64,000 nt of DNA from Billgrantia saliphila (GTDB lineage Bacteria; Pseudomonadota; Gammaproteobacteria; Pseudomonadales; Halomonadaceae): the NCBI RefSeq assembly GCF_002930105.1, contig NZ_PJRN01000012.1:62001-126000 (forward strand). Reading direction: 5' to 3'. The translations under genes were made by a program, and so were the position numbers. This document shows, in pieces, positions 19,901 to 29,131 of the stretch. The notes beneath the pieces are model-generated. The model made no database searches, was not told the origin of the DNA, and was given only the letters and a program-made list of their open reading frames with translations. The stretch's first letter is position 1, and each line of letters opens with the position of its first letter.

Positions 19901-20614
19901 TCAGCCGACGGTGACACCACCACAGACGAACAGGGTTTGCCCGGTGACGAAGCCGCTGCGCTCGTCGCAGAAGAAGCTCACGGCCTGGGCCACGTCCTCG
20001 GGCTGACCCATGCGCTGCACGGGGATATTGTCGATGATGCGCCGTGCCCGCTCGGAATCCGGCGGGTTGTTCTCCCAGAACGCCGTCGTGGCGATGGGGC
20101 CGGGGGCCACGCAGTTGACGGTGATGCCGTCGCCGGCCAGCTCCAGCGCCCAGGTGCGAGCCATGGACTGCAGCGCCCCCTTGGTCGCGCTATAGAGCGT
20201 GCGCGCCTCCTTGCCCAGTACCACGCGGCTGGCGTTGATCACGATGCGGCCGTGGTTGCGCTCGCGCATGCCCGGCAGCAGCGCCTGGGTGCAGACCAAT
20301 GCCGAACGCACGTTTAGGTGCATCAGGCGATCGAAGTCCTCCACCCGGGTCTCGTCGAGCAGCGCGGGGACGACGATGCCCACATTGTTGACCAGGCAGT
20401 CCACGGCGTGCTGCCGGGCGATCTCGTCCAACGCCGCGCGGGTGGCGTTCACGTCGGCGAGGTCGACCCGCCTCGCATCCGCCTTGAGCGATTCGGCCTC
20501 GGGCTCGACGATATCCAGCACGAAGGTGCGATAGCCGTCGCGCTGCAGGCGCAGGGCGATGGCCTGGCCAATGTTGCGGGCGCCTCCGGTGACGACGGCA
20601 CAGGATTCGGTCAT
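19901..20614 (-). CDS. SDR-family oxidoreductase (FabG-like) within the pca regulon
   Basis: This is a 237-residue classical SDR: TGGARNIG near residue 9, NNVG in place of the usual NNAG near 78, catalytic Tyr and Lys in LYSATK, and C-terminal SGFVTGQTLFVCGGVTVG. It probably oxidises or reduces a hydroxyacid or hydroxyacyl-CoA. It is the only gene of its strand here, divergent from the pcaB-like gene, and has its own tandem IclR-type operator, so it belongs to the same regulon although its reaction is not part of the classical pathway. Confidence 0.85.
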   Translation of the reverse strand: MTESCAVVTGGARNIGQAIALRLQRDGYRTFVLDIVEPEAESLKADARRVDLADVNATRAALDEIARQHAVDCLVNNVGIVVPALLDETRVEDFDRLMHLNVRSALVCTQALLPGMRERNHGRIVINASRVVLGKEARTLYSATKGALQSMARTWALELAGDGITVNCVAPGPIATTAFWENNPPDSERARRIIDNIPVQRMGQPEDVAQAVSFFCDERSGFVTGQTLFVCGGVTVG

Positions 20615-20633
20615 GTCGGATCCTTCGATGACG

Positions 20634-20667
20634 GTACGCTATGCGTACATAAGTTCGAATTGCGTTT
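20634..20667. promoter_or_regulatory. Tandem IclR-type operator upstream of the SDR gene
   Basis: GTACGCTATGCGTAC (20634-20648, a perfect palindrome) and GTTCGAATTGCGTTT (20653-20667, good left arm) are separated by four bases, the same 19-bp period as the other operators. The site begins 20 bases upstream of the SDR start codon. Confidence 0.68.
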
Positions 20668-20797
20668 AATGGTTGCGCCGCGACACGCACGCCACAATGC
20701 GACTTTCGTTTAACGGCTCCAGGCAAGGCTGTCGCAACGGAGGTTTTCTGGCGCCCGGCTCGTGAGTTGCTCAATGACGGCGCAGCCTCTAGCATCG

Positions 20798-20831
20798 GTT
20801 CGAATCGCGAACATTGGTACGTACAACAAGC
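20798..20831. promoter_or_regulatory. Tandem IclR-type operator upstream of pcaB
   Basis: GTTCGAATCGCGAAC (20798-20812) is a perfect GTTCG-N5-CGAAC box. Four bases later, 20817-20831 reads GTACGTACAACAAGC, a weaker second box in the same 19-bp register. The array ends 19 bases before the pcaB ATG. Confidence 0.7.
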
Positions 20832-20850
20832 CCGCCTCGGAGACCTCACC

Positions 20851-22179
20851 ATGCCAGCCCCCCTGATTCGACACCCCTTCATGAGCCAAACGGCATTGGC
20901 AGAGTGCGATGGCCAGGCCATGGTCCAGGCCATGCTCGCGTTCGAGCTGGCGCTGGTCGAGGTGCAGGAACGCCAAGGGGCGCTGCCGGCCGGAACCCAC
21001 TGCGCCATGTGTGAGCGTCTCGAGACGCATGCGTTCGATCTCGATGCCCTGGCGGCGGGTGTGGCCAGCGGCGGCAACGCGGCGATCCCCTTCGTCAAGC
21101 AGGGGCGCGCGGCACTGCCCGAGGCACTCAAGCGCTATTGGCACATGGGTGCCACCAGCCAGGACGTGATCGACAGCGCGCTGATGCTGCTGCTCAAGCC
21201 TCGCCTGGCCGCACTGGATGCACTGCTGCTGCGCTGCCGCGCCGCCGCGGTCGAGCTGATGAAGACCCATGAGCAGTCGGTCATGGTGGGACGCACCCTG
21301 ATGCAGCAGGCGCTGCCGATCACCTTCGGCGTAAAGGTGGCCCACTGGGCCATCGGGCTCGAGCAGGCGCGCCGCCGCCTGGTCACCACCGAGCTGCCGG
21401 TGCAGTTCGGCGGTGCCGTGGGGGTGCACTCCGGCTGGGGCGAGCAGGGCCTCGATTTCATGGACGCCCTGGCGGAGCGCCTGGGGCTTGCGGCCCCGGT
21501 GCTGCCCTGGCACACCGACCGCCAGCCCATCCATGCCTTGGCCACGGCGCTGGATGCCGTGGCCGGAGCCGCCGAGAAGGCGGCATTGGACGTGTCATTG
21601 CTGACCCAGACCGAGATCGGCGAGATCAGCGAGCCAGGCGGCGAGGACATGGGCGAGTCATCCGCCATGCCGCACAAGCGCAACCCGGTGCGCTGTGCGC
21701 TGATTCGGGCGGCCTGTCGTCAGATTCACGGCCATACCACGGTACTGCTCAATGCCGGCGCTCAACCCCTGGAGCGTGGACTGGGCGAATGGCACGCCGA
21801 GTGGTCGCCGCTGATTGACAGTGCGCTGTCGCTCGAGGGTGCCCTGGAGCAGCTCGCGGTGCTGCTCGAGGGGCTCGAAGTGCACCCGGAGGCGATGCAG
21901 CGCAACCTGGCGATCACCGGCGGGGCGATCATGGCCGAACCGGTGTCGCGCTTGCTGGCACCCGTCGTCGGTCAGGACGCGGCCAAGCGGATCAGCGCCG
22001 AGGCGGCCGAGACGGCCCGCATCGAGCGGCGTGGCTATGCCGAGGTGCTGGCCGAGCACCCCGAGGTGCAGGGGCGTATCGACAGCGCCGAGCTGGAGCG
22101 TGCCGCCGATCCCACCTTATACCTTGGTAGTACCCAAAAGCAGGTCCAGCGTGCCATCGATTGGCTTGGAACGCCGTAA
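20851..22179 (+). CDS. pcaB: 3-carboxy-cis,cis-muconate cycloisomerase
   Basis: The product has 442 residues of the fumarase/aspartase superfamily. GESSAMPHKRNP near residue 270 is the SS-MP-K-N signature with the catalytic serine loop; GATSQDVIDSAL near 98 is the second conserved region. Together with pcaIJ, pcaF, pcaL and pcaHG it completes the protocatechuate branch, converting 3-carboxymuconate to 4-carboxymuconolactone. The start at 20851 has a GGAG site; 20881 (MSQTALAE) is a possible alternative. Other superfamily lyases cannot be excluded, but the context is decisive. Confidence 0.9.
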   Translation: MPAPLIRHPFMSQTALAECDGQAMVQAMLAFELALVEVQERQGALPAGTHCAMCERLETHAFDLDALAAGVASGGNAAIPFVKQGRAALPEALKRYWHMGATSQDVIDSALMLLLKPRLAALDALLLRCRAAAVELMKTHEQSVMVGRTLMQQALPITFGVKVAHWAIGLEQARRRLVTTELPVQFGGAVGVHSGWGEQGLDFMDALAERLGLAAPVLPWHTDRQPIHALATALDAVAGAAEKAALDVSLLTQTEIGEISEPGGEDMGESSAMPHKRNPVRCALIRAACRQIHGHTTVLLNAGAQPLERGLGEWHAEWSPLIDSALSLEGALEQLAVLLEGLEVHPEAMQRNLAITGGAIMAEPVSRLLAPVVGQDAAKRISAEAAETARIERRGYAEVLAEHPEVQGRIDSAELERAADPTLYLGSTQKQVQRAIDWLGTP

Positions 22180-22278
22180 CCTATTGTGCGGTCGTGATTA
22201 TGCGGGAACGTGCAGACAGGGGAGGCGATGGCTTCCCCTTTTTCGTTATTGACGATCGCGAAAGGGGTGATTACTGTT

Positions 22279-22312
22279 GTTCGTATCACAAACCTGTGTT
22301 CGTTATGCGGAC
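22279..22312. promoter_or_regulatory. Tandem IclR-type operator upstream of pcaI
   Basis: GTTCGTATCACAAAC (22279-22293) and GTTCGTTATGCGGAC (22298-22312) are direct repeats of the 15-base box with a 19-bp period. Both left arms are perfect; each right arm has one mismatch to CGAAC. The pair ends 32 bases before the pcaI start. Confidence 0.75.
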
Positions 22313-22344
22313 AAAAGGAAACACAAGAGAAAGAGGTTCCCACC

Positions 22345-23175
22345 ATGGCCGAGATCCTCAGCCTGCATGACGCGGTAGCGCGCTACGTCGAAGACGGCGC
22401 CACCGTGGCCATGGAAGGCTTCACTCACCTGATTCCCTTCGCCGCCGGTCACGAAGTGATTCGCCAAGGCCGGCGCGATCTCACCCTGATTCGCATGACG
22501 CCCGATCTGGTCTACGACCAGATGATCGGTGCCGGCTGCGCCAAGAAGGTGATCTTCTCCTGGGGCGGCAACCCCGGCGTGGGCTCGCTGCATCGCCTGC
22601 GCGACGCGGTGGAGAAGGGCTGGCCGCACAAGGTCGAGATTCTCGAGCACAGCCACGCCGCCATGGCCTGCGCCTTCGAGGCCGGGGCCGCCGGGCTGCC
22701 GCTGGCCGTGCTGCGCGGCTACGTGGGCAGCGAGCTGCCTAGCGTCAACGACCAGATTAAGTTCATCGAGTGCCCCTTCACCGGCGAACGCCTGGCCGCG
22801 GTGCCCTCGGTGCGCCCCGACGTTTCCATCGTCCACGCACAGAAGGCCGACCGCGCCGGCAACGTATTGGTCGAGGGCATTATCGGCGTGCAAAAGGAAG
22901 CCGTACTGGCGGCGAAGAAGAGCATCGTCACCGTCGAGGAGATCGTCGACGACCTGCGCACCGAGCCGGGCTATCACCCCAACGCCTGCATCATCCCCGG
23001 CTGGGCGGTCAGCGCCCTTGCCGTGGCCGAGAGGGGCTCGCTGCCCTCCTATGCTCACGGCTATTACCCGCGCAACAACGCCTTCTACAAGGAGTGGGAC
23101 GCCATCGCCCGCGACCGCGACACCTTTACCCGGTGGATCGAAGAGAACGTCATGACTGCAGGGGGGAATGCCTGA
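22345..23175 (+). CDS. pcaI: 3-oxoadipate CoA-transferase, alpha subunit
   Basis: The product has 276 residues. TVAMEGFTHLIPFAAGHEVIRQG and IFSWGGNPGVGSLHRLRDA are family I CoA-transferase alpha-subunit features. Its size and C-terminal YYPRNNAFYKEWDAIARD match the catI/pcaI subgroup rather than the shorter Pseudomonas PcaI. With PcaJ it transfers CoA from succinyl-CoA to beta-ketoadipate. The stop overlaps the pcaJ start (TGATG), and a tandem IclR-type operator lies just upstream. Confidence 0.93.
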   Translation: MAEILSLHDAVARYVEDGATVAMEGFTHLIPFAAGHEVIRQGRRDLTLIRMTPDLVYDQMIGAGCAKKVIFSWGGNPGVGSLHRLRDAVEKGWPHKVEILEHSHAAMACAFEAGAAGLPLAVLRGYVGSELPSVNDQIKFIECPFTGERLAAVPSVRPDVSIVHAQKADRAGNVLVEGIIGVQKEAVLAAKKSIVTVEEIVDDLRTEPGYHPNACIIPGWAVSALAVAERGSLPSYAHGYYPRNNAFYKEWDAIARDRDTFTRWIEENVMTAGGNA

Positions 23176-23948
23176 TGAGCCTCGACTACAGCTCCGCGGA
23201 GATGATGAGCGTCACCGCCGCACGTGCGCTCGAGAACGGCATGACCTGTTTCGTCGGCATCGGCCTGCCCAGCGAGGCGGCCAACCTGGCGCGCCTGACC
23301 CATGCGCCGGAGGTAGTGCTGATCTACGAATCCGGCACCCTGCAGACCAAGCCCGAGGTGCTGCCGCTCTCCATCGGCGACGGCGAACTGTGCGAATCGG
23401 CGCTGACCACCGTCTCGGTGCCGGAGATGTTCCGCTACTGGCTGCAGGGCGGCAAAGTCGACGTGGGGTTCCTCGGCACCGCCCAGATCGACCGCTACTG
23501 CAATCTCAACACCACCCTGATCGGCGACTACCATGATCCCAAGGTGCGCCTGCCGGGCGGCGGCGGGGCGCCGGAGATCGCCACCAACGCCGGCGAAGTG
23601 TTCATCACGCTCAAGCACTCCAAGCGCACCTTCGTGAAGGACGTCGACTTCATCACCACGCTGGGCTTCGGTCGCGACGGTAAGGGCCGCGACGGCGTAC
23701 CCAACATCGGCCGCGGCCCGACCCGGGTTATTACCGACCTGTGCGTGATGAAGCCCGATCCCGAGACCAAGGAGCTGGTCGTCGTCTCGCTGCATCCGAG
23801 CGTGACCCGCGAGGACGTGATCGAGGCCACCGGCTGGGAGATCCGCTTCGCCGACACGCTCGAGACCACGCCGGAGCCCAGCGCCCGCGAACTCGAGGTG
23901 CTGCGTGAGCTTAAGGAGAGGACCGAACGCAAGCACGCGGGCGAGTAA
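23175..23948 (+). CDS. pcaJ: 3-oxoadipate CoA-transferase, beta subunit
   Basis: The product has 257 residues. The catalytic glutamate is visible as Glu52 in YESGTLQTKP, which forms the glutamyl-CoA thioester in family I transferases. GLPSEAANLARLTHAPEV and LPGGGGAPEIATNAGEVF are also typical. It is translationally coupled to pcaI by a one-base overlap. A 243-base gap with a palindromic repeat element separates it from pcaF, so pcaF may be transcribed separately or at a different level. Confidence 0.93.
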   Translation: MSLDYSSAEMMSVTAARALENGMTCFVGIGLPSEAANLARLTHAPEVVLIYESGTLQTKPEVLPLSIGDGELCESALTTVSVPEMFRYWLQGGKVDVGFLGTAQIDRYCNLNTTLIGDYHDPKVRLPGGGGAPEIATNAGEVFITLKHSKRTFVKDVDFITTLGFGRDGKGRDGVPNIGRGPTRVITDLCVMKPDPETKELVVVSLHPSVTREDVIEATGWEIRFADTLETTPEPSARELEVLRELKERTERKHAGE

Positions 23949-23973
23949 ATTCGCCTTATAACGGCCTGCGCTT

Positions 23974-24146
23974 GGCCATACGGCGTTGAGAGACAGCTCG
24001 GGCGCGAGTCCGATCAAAATGCATTTACCCATACGTAAACTCCGCCTTTGGACTCGCGACATCCATGTCGCTCGCTCTTCGAGCAGCGGAGCTGCCCAAA
24101 TCGGCAATCCTTGCCGTTTTGTCGCTGTCTCTCACCTTGTCTGGCC
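23974..24146. repeat. Nested inverted-repeat element in the pcaJ-pcaF gap
   Basis: Outer arms 23974-23997 and 24124-24146 are imperfect inverted repeats sharing GAGAGACAGC / GCTGTCTCTC exactly and GGCCA / TGGCC at the ends. Inside, CGCGAGTCC (24003-24011) pairs perfectly with GGACTCGCG (24050-24058). The left flank (23964-23987) recurs almost identically at 38255-38278. The size and symmetry look like a non-coding dispersed repeat or miniature element. Confidence 0.6.
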
Positions 24147-24191
24147 ATTGCTCGTCACGTTCTAACAGCGAATTTCAGGAGATTTTTATCC

Positions 24192-25409
<1,218 letters not shown>

Positions 25410-25459
25410 AGGCAAGGGCGCCGAGCCATGATTCGACGCCTGAGGATGGGAGAGTGTTT

Positions 25460-26656
25460 ATGGCATTTCTGACGATCGACGGCCGCAGCGTCGCCTATCG
25501 CCTGCTCGGCCCCGAGGCGCTGCCGCTGGTGGTGCTGGCGCATCCGCTGGGCATGACCCAGGCGGTGTGGGACGACCTGCTGCCGGCGCTGCTGCCGCGC
25601 TACCGTGTGCTGACCTGGGACCTGCCGGGCCACGGTGCCAGCCAGGCCTGGCCCGAGGCGGGCGGCGAAATCACCCCGGCGGCGCTGGCCCACGATGCCC
25701 TGGCGCTGGTCGAGCATGCCGGCGCCTCGCGCTTCCACTTCGTCGGCACTTCCATCGGCGGCGTGGTGGGCCAGCACCTGATTGCCGAGCACGCCGAGCG
25801 GCTCTACTCCGTCACCCTGACCAACACTGGTGCCGTGATCGGCAACGCCGAGCTGTGGACTACCCGCGCCGGCCGCGTGCGCAATGAGGGGCTTTCGGCC
25901 ATTTCCGGTGAGATCGTGCCGCGCTGGTTCTCCGCCGAGCGGCTTAAAGCAGAACCCGCCCTGGAAGCCGGCTGGCGTACCCAGATGGCGCGTACCGACG
26001 GTGAGTCCTACGCCCGGCTGTGCGAGATGCTCGGCTGCAGCGACTTCCGCGGCAAGCTGAAGGGGCCGCTCGCGCAGTACCCGAACCTCGGTGTACACCT
26101 GCTCGGCGGCAGCGACGACGTAGCCACCCCGCCCGAGACCCTGCAGGCCCTGGCGGCCGAGTGTGGCGGCGCGCCCCTGGAGATTCTCGAAGGCTTCGCT
26201 CACGTGCCCTCGGTGGAGAGCCCGGCAATCATGGCCAAGCGGCTGCTGCTGTGGATGGCCAACGATCGAGAAGACGTCGGCAAGCATGGCGTGAGCTACG
26301 CCGATGGGCTCGAGACCCGCAAGCAGGTGCTCGGCGAGGCGCACGTGGCCCGCTCCACCGAGAACGCCAACAGCCTCGATGCGCCGTTCCAGCAGATGAT
26401 CACCCGGCTGGCCTGGGGCGAGCTGTGGAGCAACGACGACCTCACCCGCCGCGAGCGCAGCCTGATCACCACCGGCATCCTCGCCGCCCTGGGCCGCGAG
26501 GAGCTAACGCTCCACCTCAAGACCGCCAAGCGCATCGGGCTGAGTGAAGCCGAGCTGCGCCAGGTGTTGCTGCACGTGGCGGTCTACGCCGGCGTGCCGG
26601 CGGCGAACCATGCGTTTGCGTTGGCAAAAGAATTAGGTTGGGGTGAGAAATCCTAG
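25460..26656 (+). CDS. pcaL: Fused 3-oxoadipate enol-lactonase / 4-carboxymuconolactone decarboxylase
   Basis: The product has 398 residues carrying two enzymes. Residues 1-265 are an alpha/beta hydrolase (PcaD): oxyanion segment LAHPLG, nucleophile Ser98 in GTSIGG, and the late His in EGFAHVPSVES. Residues from about 285 are the carboxymuconolactone decarboxylase (PcaC) with HVARS, FQQMITRLAWGELW, RRERSLITTGIL and LLHVAVYAGVPAANHAF. The fusion performs two successive steps, as in actinobacterial PcaL. The ATG at 25460 is 50 bases after pcaF; longer upstream reading is only overlap with pcaF in another frame. Confidence 0.94.
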   Translation: MAFLTIDGRSVAYRLLGPEALPLVVLAHPLGMTQAVWDDLLPALLPRYRVLTWDLPGHGASQAWPEAGGEITPAALAHDALALVEHAGASRFHFVGTSIGGVVGQHLIAEHAERLYSVTLTNTGAVIGNAELWTTRAGRVRNEGLSAISGEIVPRWFSAERLKAEPALEAGWRTQMARTDGESYARLCEMLGCSDFRGKLKGPLAQYPNLGVHLLGGSDDVATPPETLQALAAECGGAPLEILEGFAHVPSVESPAIMAKRLLLWMANDREDVGKHGVSYADGLETRKQVLGEAHVARSTENANSLDAPFQQMITRLAWGELWSNDDLTRRERSLITTGILAALGREELTLHLKTAKRIGLSEAELRQVLLHVAVYAGVPAANHAFALAKELGWGEKS

Positions 26657-26698
26657 ACTTTCGTTAGGGTGCTAATAAGATGTGCCGCATGGCATGAT

Positions 26699-26725
26699 CC
26701 GAACCGGCCTTTGGGCCGGTTTCGG
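26699..26725 (+). terminator. Hairpin after pcaL
   Basis: CCGAACCGGCC and GGCCGGTTTCGG form an 11-bp stem with one bulged base around a short TTT-G loop, followed by CTTTA. It lies 43 bases after the pcaL stop and before the MFS gene, so it probably ends or weakens the pcaIJFL transcript. Confidence 0.65.
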
Positions 26726-26764
26726 CTTTACGGACATGATGCAGTGAGCGCAGGAGAGAAGGGC

Positions 26765-28003
26765 ATGACCCACGACACGCTAACCCAGCAGACCTCGGAA
26801 GGGCTGCGCCAGGCGCTGCTGGCCTATGGCCTGCTGTGGTGCCTGGGGCTCTACCTGCGCCTCACGGTGCTGGTGGTGCCGCCGCTCATTCCGCAGCTCA
26901 AGGGGTTGCTGGGGTTCACCAACGGCGAGGTGGCCACCGCCACCAGCCTGCCGCTGGTGACGTTGGCCGCGGGTGGGCTGGTGGCGGGCTGGCTGCTGGC
27001 GCGCCTTGGTGTGCGCGGCTGCCTGCTGCTGGGGCTGGCGGTGATGGCGCTGGGCAGCGGCCTGCGCAGCCTGCCGCAGGGCTTCCTGGCCTTCACCCTG
27101 GCCACCGTGCTGATGGGTATGGGCATCGCCTTCATGCAGGCCGCCATGCCGGTGCTGGCCAAGCTGTGGGCGCCGGGCCATGTCGGCCGCGCCTCGGCGG
27201 TCTACACCAACGGCCTGCTGGTCGGCGAGCTGCTGGCGGCCGGCGCCACCGGGCCGATGGTGGCGCTGTGGCTGGGCGAGCGGTGGCAGTGGGCCTTTAC
27301 GGTGTGGGTGCTGCCGGTGCCGCTGCTGATGCTGGCACTGCTGCTGGTGGGCCGCCGGCTGCCGCTGGCCAATTCGCCTGCCGGCAGGCCTGCCGAGGGC
27401 CGCCTGACCCTGCCGGACCTGGGCGACGGGCGCATGTGGCGCCTGGTGGCTCTGCTCGGCGCGGCGGCGGCGCTCTATTTCTGCGGCAACATCTTCCTGC
27501 CGCCGCTGCTCGAGGCAAGCCAGCGCCTGCACCTGCTGGCGGCGAGCCTCATCGCCCTCAACGGCGCCCAGATGATCTCGTCGGCGCTTTTGATCCTGTT
27601 CGCCGACCGCCTGATGGGCCGCGCCCGGCCGCTGATCGCCATCACCCTGCTCGCCCTGCTGTCGATACCCGCCATGCTGGCGCTGCCGGGCGGCCACGTG
27701 GTCTGGGCGGCGGGCGTGTTCGGCTTCTTCACCAGCGCGCTGTTCATCTTCGTGCTGGCGCTGCCGGCCTGGCTGGTGACGCTCGAGCAGCTGCCGCGGC
27801 TGATGAGCGGCATGCTCTGCTTTGGCTACTTGCTGGTCTTCGCCATCACGGTGCTGGGCGGGTGGCTGAACGACTGGAGCGGCACGACGAGCCTCGCCTT
27901 CCTGCCGACGGCGTTTATCGGGCTGGTGGCGATCGGCATCATCCCGCGGCTGCTGGCCAGCCGCGAGCCGGCCGCGCACGCTTCCCCACACGCGCCGCGC
28001 TGA
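26765..28003 (+). CDS. MFS transporter (CynX/NimT-like)
   Basis: The product has 412 residues with about twelve hydrophobic helices. The start at 26765 follows GGAGAGAAGGG. Weak MFS loop motifs include GWLLARLGVRG after helix 2. Members of this subgroup (CynX, NimT) carry anions or small organic molecules; located between pcaL and pcaQ, it may import or export protocatechuate-related acids. No PcaK-like signature (the aromatic acid:H+ symporter DGxD loop) is visible, so I do not call it PcaK. Confidence 0.8.
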   Translation: MTHDTLTQQTSEGLRQALLAYGLLWCLGLYLRLTVLVVPPLIPQLKGLLGFTNGEVATATSLPLVTLAAGGLVAGWLLARLGVRGCLLLGLAVMALGSGLRSLPQGFLAFTLATVLMGMGIAFMQAAMPVLAKLWAPGHVGRASAVYTNGLLVGELLAAGATGPMVALWLGERWQWAFTVWVLPVPLLMLALLLVGRRLPLANSPAGRPAEGRLTLPDLGDGRMWRLVALLGAAAALYFCGNIFLPPLLEASQRLHLLAASLIALNGAQMISSALLILFADRLMGRARPLIAITLLALLSIPAMLALPGGHVVWAAGVFGFFTSALFIFVLALPAWLVTLEQLPRLMSGMLCFGYLLVFAITVLGGWLNDWSGTTSLAFLPTAFIGLVAIGIIPRLLASREPAAHASPHAPR

Positions 28004-28072
28004 GCCGCGTGACTTCCGTTCCCGCGCGGTTTGCGCGAAGGTAACGGTTCCTTACGCCGACGCCGAATCGTC

Positions 28073-29014
28073 ATGCTCAACTCCCGCATCAAGCTGCGTC
28101 ACCTGCAGGCCTTTCTCGAGGTTGCCAAGCGGCGCAGCTTCGCCCGTGCCGCCGAGGTCCTGGCGATTACCCAGCCGGGCATCTCCAAGGCGATCCGCGA
28201 GCTCGAGGATATCCTGGAGACAGACCTGTTCGAGCGCACCGCCCAGGGCGTGGCGCTGACCCAGGCCGGCCTGACCCTGCTGCGCCACGCCGGGCCGGCC
28301 TTACGTGCGCTGGAGGAGGGCGTGGCCACTGTCGGCGATACCCACCGCGGCGACCGCTGGCTGCGCGTGGGCGCGCTCTCCACGGTGGAGAGCCACCTGC
28401 TGCCCGAGGCCATTCGGCGCTGGCACGCCGCGCCCGGCGGTCAGAACGACGTGGGCGTGAACGTGGTAACCGGCTCCAGTGCCTTCCTTCTCTCGCGGCT
28501 GCGCCGCGGCGAGCTCGACCTGGTGGTGGGGCGCATGACCGAGGCCCGCGAGATCCGCGACCTGGCCTTCGAGCATCTCTACTACGAGCCGTTGCTGCTC
28601 AGCGTGCGCAGCGGCCATCCGCTGGCCGGCGTCTCCCCCCTAGACCCTGCCCGGCTGGGCGACTTCCCCTGGGTACTGCCGCCGCCCCAGACCACCTTGC
28701 GCCAGCAGGTCGACAGCTTCAGCGTGCGCCATTCGCTGACATTGATGAGCCAGCGACTGGAGACCCTCTCGTTGCCCGTCAGTCGACGCTACACCCTGGA
28801 GAGCGACGCGATCTGGGTCGCGCCCGAGGAAGCCATCGCCGAGGACCTGGCGGCGGGGCGGCTGTGTCGGCTAGCCGTTGACCTGGAAGCCCAGGGCGGC
28901 TCCGTTGGGCTCTGCTTCAATGCCAGCATGCAGCCCTCGCTGGCGCTGGAGGCCTTCTGCGAGGTGCTGCGCGAGGTCAGCGCCGGGCGCGGCTCGGGTA
29001 GCCGTGCAAGATAG
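28073..29014 (+). CDS. pcaQ: LysR-type activator of pcaHG
   Basis: The product has 313 residues. The N-terminal helix-turn-helix is LRHLQAFLEVAKRRSFARAAEVLAITQPGISKAIRELE, very like PcaQ; the C-terminal effector domain follows. PcaQ proteins activate pca genes in response to beta-carboxymuconate or protocatechuate-derived signals. A perfect PcaQ-type box (29035-29052) lies 20 bases past its stop, before pcaH. Unusually it reads in the same direction as the target rather than divergently. Confidence 0.9.
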   Translation: MLNSRIKLRHLQAFLEVAKRRSFARAAEVLAITQPGISKAIRELEDILETDLFERTAQGVALTQAGLTLLRHAGPALRALEEGVATVGDTHRGDRWLRVGALSTVESHLLPEAIRRWHAAPGGQNDVGVNVVTGSSAFLLSRLRRGELDLVVGRMTEAREIRDLAFEHLYYEPLLLSVRSGHPLAGVSPLDPARLGDFPWVLPPPQTTLRQQVDSFSVRHSLTLMSQRLETLSLPVSRRYTLESDAIWVAPEEAIAEDLAAGRLCRLAVDLEAQGGSVGLCFNASMQPSLALEAFCEVLREVSAGRGSGSRAR

Positions 29015-29034
29015 CCATCGTAGCGGCAGCGCAG

Positions 29035-29052
29035 CATAACCCAACGGTTATG
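29035..29052. promoter_or_regulatory. PcaQ box upstream of pcaH
   Basis: CATAACCCAACGGTTATG is a perfect 7-bp inverted repeat with a 4-base spacer. It matches the ATAACC-N4-GGTTA(A/T) sequence described for PcaQ in Sinorhizobium and Agrobacterium. It lies 79 bases upstream of the pcaH start, a normal LysR activator position. Confidence 0.85.
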
Positions 29053-29131
29053 GGGGGTGCCCGAGTCGTCAATTGGCGCACCTGCGACAAGGCGCCACAC
29101 TGGGCGAGACCCAACCCCAGAGACGATTCCC

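Noticed and set aside
24024-24039. TTTACCCATACGTAAA upstream of pcaF as a further IclR operator
   Set aside because: It is a partial palindrome but lacks the GTTCG/CGAAC arms and the 19-bp partner; it lies within the loop of the repeat element instead.
26780-27991. A 403-codon open frame antisense to the MFS gene
   Set aside because: Low-complexity Gln/Arg/His composition and no recognisable domain; the plus-strand MFS protein explains the region.
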